Origin: JACRNA01 sp964366335
GTDB lineage: Bacteria > Patescibacteriota > Microgenomatia > CAZETR01 > Amesbacteraceae
Assembly: GCA_964366335.1 (NCBI GenBank)
Contig: CAYITQ010000034.1
Location: 1 to 8,036 of the forward strand
Direction: 5' to 3'
Length of the DNA: 8,036 bases
Numbering within the stretch: position 1 is the first letter of the stretch; each line of letters begins with the position of its first letter. Under the pieces are notes generated by a model. That model made no database searches. It was given only the letters and a program-made list of their open reading frames with translations, and was not told the DNA's origin. Shown piece after piece: positions 6,344 through 8,036 of the stretch. The position numbers and the translations under genes are program-made.

Positions 6344-6879
6344 AGCTTGAGTTTATCAAATTCTCCCCCAAAAAACTTCCTGAAATCTTTCAGAGAATAC
6401 TGGTCTATCTTATCTCCCTTTTTAACCATTCCCTCCAGTTCATGTTCGCTTACAAAGCGAACATCTTCAATTTCGGTAGGATCTACTTTTATTGTTATCC
6501 CGTCAGGAATCTTACCCAAAAACCCTGACGCAAAATGTGTTTCATCTGGATAACTTAATTTTTCTTTGTGATAAAAAACCAAATTTGTGTCGAATCCCAA
6601 TTCTTCCTGAAGTTCCATATGAGCAGTTTGTTCGTAAGTTTGACCAGACTTTACGTGTCCAGCTACGCTCATTATCCACCATAAAGGATACATGGTTTTT
6701 TTGGCACTTCTTTGTTGAATCAAAATTTTACCTTGGGAATTATATATTAATACTCCAATCTCGCGGTGAACAAAACTAGGATCAGAATTTACCACTCCCT
6801 TTGTACTTTGGCCAACCACTTCATCTTTCTCATTCACCACATCCACAATTTCATCTGGTGTATTTGATTTGTCAACCAT
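6340..6879 (-). CDS. Nudix hydrolase with atypical Nudix box (IDI/YfcD-like)
   Basis: A 179-aa Nudix-fold protein. Residues 41-73 give the usual strand set GVLIYNSQGKILIQQRS, followed by YPLWWIMSVAGHV. This arrangement (W-x-x-SVAGH) is closest to isopentenyl-diphosphate isomerase-like and YfcD-like Nudix proteins. The Nudix box lies at 74-96: Gly74, Gln80 where Glu is usual, Met88 where Arg is usual, then Glu89, Glu92, Glu93, Gly95. The metal-binding Glu trio of REUXEE is kept, so hydrolysis is plausible, but two canonical positions are changed. Substrate unknown (nucleoside-diphosphate-linked compound by family). It begins a few bases after the PIN gene stop and is followed by the cutA remnant through an ATGA overlap. 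A promoter-like element inside the PIN gene end may drive it. Confidence 0.88.
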   Translation of the reverse strand: MVDKSNTPDEIVDVVNEKDEVVGQSTKGVVNSDPSFVHREIGVLIYNSQGKILIQQRSAKKTMYPLWWIMSVAGHVKSGQTYEQTAHMELQEELGFDTNLVFYHKEKLSYPDETHFASGFLGKIPDGITIKVDPTEIEDVRFVSEHELEGMVKKGDKIDQYSLKDFRKFFGGEFDKLKL

Positions 6880-6883
6880 AATT

Positions 6884-7264
6884 TTATTTTAGCGGATTTT
6901 GGACTTTGATGTCAGTCATGGGAAAATGACGAGAGTTTGAAGTCAGTAAAATTAAGTTCTCCAGCCTGGCCGTTGCTGCTATCATACAATCAGTAATACT
7001 CAAGCCCGCTAGTTTCTTATTGTAGTCTCGCCAATATAGACCGGATTGCTTGGCCATATAATCGTCGAGTGGAATAATTCCATTGTGATAGATACATTCG
7101 TCGGATTTTATGATTTCTGAAGGAAATATATTTTTGTACACTTCGGCGATACTGACTGTAGATACAAAAGTTTTCTGGTTTGTGGCTAAACCCTCCAAAA
7201 AACGAACGACTTTACTGTTCCCCCGGATCATCCAAATCAAGATATCGGTATCAAGCAGATACAT
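6884..7264 (-). CDS. VapC-type PIN-domain toxin (ribonuclease)
   Basis: A 126-aa PIN-domain protein, MYLLDTDILIWMIRG.... The catalytic acidic residues are visible: Asp5 (with Asp7) in LLDTDILI, Glu41 in SIAEVY, Asp92 in SITDCMIAATA, and Asn110 in LLTSNSRHFP, the family's usual TxN-x-x-x-F end. VapC proteins are Mg-dependent RNases that cut tRNA or rRNA when freed of antitoxin. I chose ATG 7264 because PIN proteins start this way; a TTG at 7282 would extend it by six residues into the antitoxin gene. The antitoxin TAA is separated from this ATG by one base (TAATATG), indicating translational coupling. The domain looks complete and not degraded. Confidence 0.9.
   Translation of the reverse strand: MYLLDTDILIWMIRGNSKVVRFLEGLATNQKTFVSTVSIAEVYKNIFPSEIIKSDECIYHNGIIPLDDYMAKQSGLYWRDYNKKLAGLSITDCMIAATARLENLILLTSNSRHFPMTDIKVQNPLK
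6886..6915 (-). promoter_or_regulatory. Possible internal promoter for Nudix gene, leaderless
   Basis: On the minus strand, CTGACA (6910-6915), an 18-bp spacer and TAAAAT (6886-6891) are followed by 6 nt and the Nudix ATG at 6879. Each hexamer has five of six consensus matches. It lies inside the 3' end of the PIN gene and its -10 touches that gene's TAA. It could uncouple the Nudix gene from the toxin-antitoxin operon. Confidence 0.4.
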
Positions 7265-7265
7265 A

Positions 7266-7559
7266 TTATTTGATATAGCCAAAGTCTCGATTTGAGTTTT
7301 TACGAGTCTCCCGGAGCCATTTATTAACTTTGGAAAGCGTAGCCCACTCAGGATGATCTTTGGCGGTAATAGGATTGGCAGAGATTTTCTTAAGCATAGC
7401 GCGATATGCTATAGGATCCCATTTGCGGGTTTTGGTCATCTGGAGAATCTCCTCATTTTTCTTACTGTCTTTCAAGACTACCGTGTCTCCACGCGAAACC
7501 AGTCCTATATAATAGGACATGTCCTGTCTAAAATCGCTTATTGATACTACATGAGTCAT
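7266..7559 (-). CDS. Phd/YefM-type antitoxin of PIN toxin
   Basis: A 97-aa protein with the Phd/YefM N-terminal DNA-binding pattern: VVSISDFRQDMSYYIGLVSR (4-23), then GDTVVLKDSKKNEEIL. This corresponds to the family's S-x-x-x-FR-x-x-(L/M)-x-x-Y-x-x-x-V-x-x-GD. The C-terminal half (about 45-97) is basic and tryptophan-containing and should wrap the toxin, though it resembles nothing I recognise. It precedes the PIN gene by one base. Its promoter carries an 18-bp palindrome, consistent with autorepression by the antitoxin or the complex. A Phd-type antitoxin with a PIN toxin is a common mixed pairing. Confidence 0.88.
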   Translation of the reverse strand: MTHVVSISDFRQDMSYYIGLVSRGDTVVLKDSKKNEEILQMTKTRKWDPIAYRAMLKKISANPITAKDHPEWATLSKVNKWLRETRKNSNRDFGYIK

Positions 7560-7565
7560 AATTTA

Positions 7566-7594
7566 ATATTAGTACAATATGTACATATTGTCAA
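7566..7594 (-). promoter_or_regulatory. Predicted promoter of the antitoxin-toxin operon, leaderless
   Basis: On the minus strand, a consensus TTGACA (7589-7594), a 17-bp spacer and TAATAT (7566-7571) are followed by 6 nt (TAAATT) and the ATG at 7559. There is no Shine-Dalgarno. The spacer is almost wholly filled by a palindromic operator. Confidence 0.65.
7574..7591. promoter_or_regulatory. Operator palindrome, TGTACA core, likely antitoxin binding site
   Basis: ACAATATGTACATATTGT is a perfect 18-bp inverted repeat. It overlaps the last bases of the -35 and fills the -35/-10 spacer of the antitoxin promoter. Its centre is TGTACA, the core hexamer described for E. coli YefM operators, fitting a Phd/YefM-family repressor. 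Confidence 0.7.
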
Positions 7595-7619
7595 TATGCT
7601 CTTGTCCATATTTATATAT

Positions 7620-7643
7620 TACACCTTTACACTCTTACACTTT
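7620..7643. repeat. Octanucleotide tandem repeat over the reductase stop codon
   Basis: TACACCTT, TACACTCT and TACACTTT follow each other exactly 8 bp apart, then TATACATT as a decayed unit (7644-7651). The stop codon of the leftward reductase gene (7635-7637) and its last codons (CIKV) fall in the repeat. Confidence 0.7.
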
Positions 7644-8036
7644 TATACATTTATAATAAAGCTGAATTGTATTTTTATTAAGCTTTTTTATATCCAACAG
7701 TTCCAAATCAATTTCAAAATCTCCAGCATCAAAGAATTGCATTCCGCGACCAAACATTAGCGGTTCAATATCTAGGCAAATCTCGTCTACCAGTTTTTCC
7801 TTCATAAACATCCCAAATGCTTGACTACCACCACAAACCACCACCTCTTTTAATCCTGCTTGTTCTGCAATATTAATCGCTTCTTGCGGAGTTCTGGCCA
7901 ATTTAATATTTGGGTGTTTTGTTTCTAGGTATTCTTGGTGAGTCAATACAATATGTAATCCATCTGCGATTGGCCAATCAGCTTGAGTGCCTCCATTAAA
8001 ATTAACAAATTTGTGTCTACCCATAATTACTCCTCC
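7635..8036 (-). CDS. RibD_C/DHFR-family reductase, N-terminus outside window
   Basis: At least 133 residues are visible: the frame stays open to the window edge, reading GGVIMGRHKF. The VIMGR(H/K)-x-(F/Y) segment is the conserved NADPH-binding turn of dihydrofolate reductase-like proteins, normally preceded by about 40-60 residues. The apparent ATG at 8024 with GGAGGA upstream is therefore probably internal. Downstream, VVVCGGSQAFGMFMKEKLVD is the second cofactor motif (GG-x-x-x-(Y/F)), followed by EICLDIEPLMFGRG and QFFD. The LVDE...PLMFGRG pattern favours the RibD C-terminal (riboflavin-type reductase) branch over folate DHFR. Substrate is unknown. The last codons and stop lie in an octamer repeat. 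Confidence 0.85.
   Translation of the reverse strand, partial: GGVIMGRHKFVNFNGGTQADWPIADGLHIVLTHQEYLETKHPNIKLARTPQEAINIAEQAGLKEVVVCGGSQAFGMFMKEKLVDEICLDIEPLMFGRGMQFFDAGDFEIDLELLDIKKLNKNTIQLYYKCIKV

Noticed and set aside
6275..6553. 92-aa open frame on the plus strand
   Set aside because: Antisense to the Nudix gene and the cutA remnant, both of which have recognisable motifs.
7264..7282. TTG at 7282 as PIN toxin start
   Set aside because: The ATG at 7264 gives the standard MYLLDTD opening directly after the antitoxin stop; the extra six residues only reuse antitoxin coding bases.
8022..8036. Strong Shine-Dalgarno-like GGAGGA before the ATG at 8024 as the start of the reductase
   Set aside because: The frame stays open upstream to the window edge and reads GGVIMGR, the conserved internal DHFR-family motif; starting at this Met would cut the protein in the middle of the fold. 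No other gene here uses a Shine-Dalgarno.
1..8036. tRNA, rRNA, insertion sequence or recoded-stop organism
   Set aside because: I saw no tRNA-like cloverleaf, no transposase motif and no terminal inverted repeats, and TGA ends real genes, which argues against code 25.

Overview
The window is an AT-rich bacterial segment that looks like an uncultured, reduced-genome lineage, most likely Candidate Phyla Radiation (Patescibacteria, Microgenomates-like). This is an inference. It rests on tightly packed genes, tandem FemAB-family genes, a Wzy_C ligase fused to TPRs, short repeats with a 7-bp period inside genes, and almost no Shine-Dalgarno sequences. TGA is used as a stop (hicB-like, Nudix), so the genetic code is the standard one rather than the recoded Gracilibacteria/Absconditabacteria code.

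Layout. At 1-841 (+) two FemAB/FemX-like genes lie in tandem: the first is only a C-terminus, and the second overlaps it by 52 bp. Reading the other way, 842-3900 (-) holds a UvrD/Rep helicase fused to a RecB/AddB-type PD-(D/E)XK nuclease with an iron-sulfur cysteine set, followed by a HicB-like small protein and an unrecognised 64-aa protein. An 82-bp divergent spacer (3901-3982) leads to 3983-6019 (+), a multi-pass O-antigen-ligase/polymerase-like membrane protein with TPRs and a proline-rich tail. From 6067 to 7559 (-) runs a cluster transcribed as Phd/YefM-type antitoxin, VapC-type PIN toxin, Nudix hydrolase and a CutA gene that I read as a pseudogene (frameshift plus internal deletion). 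The right edge (7635-8036, -) is the C-terminal part of a RibD_C/DHFR-family reductase whose N-terminus lies outside the window.

Functional themes are cell-envelope building (FemAB pair, Wzy_C-TPR), DNA repair (helicase-nuclease), stress or stability modules (PhD-PIN pair; HicB-like plus unknown partner) and housekeeping hydrolase/reductase enzymes.

Two signals go beyond the gene list. First, short tandem repeats with fixed period occur in or at the end of genes: a 70-bp array of ten heptads arranged as an inverted repeat in the helicase-nuclease linker, a heptad array in the second femAB gene, and an octamer array over the reductase stop codon. Second, four separate genes have a promoter-like -10 hexamer ending exactly 6 nt before the ATG and no Shine-Dalgarno, which predicts leaderless mRNAs. 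The antitoxin promoter also carries a perfect 18-bp palindrome centred on TGTACA, the core motif known from YefM operators.
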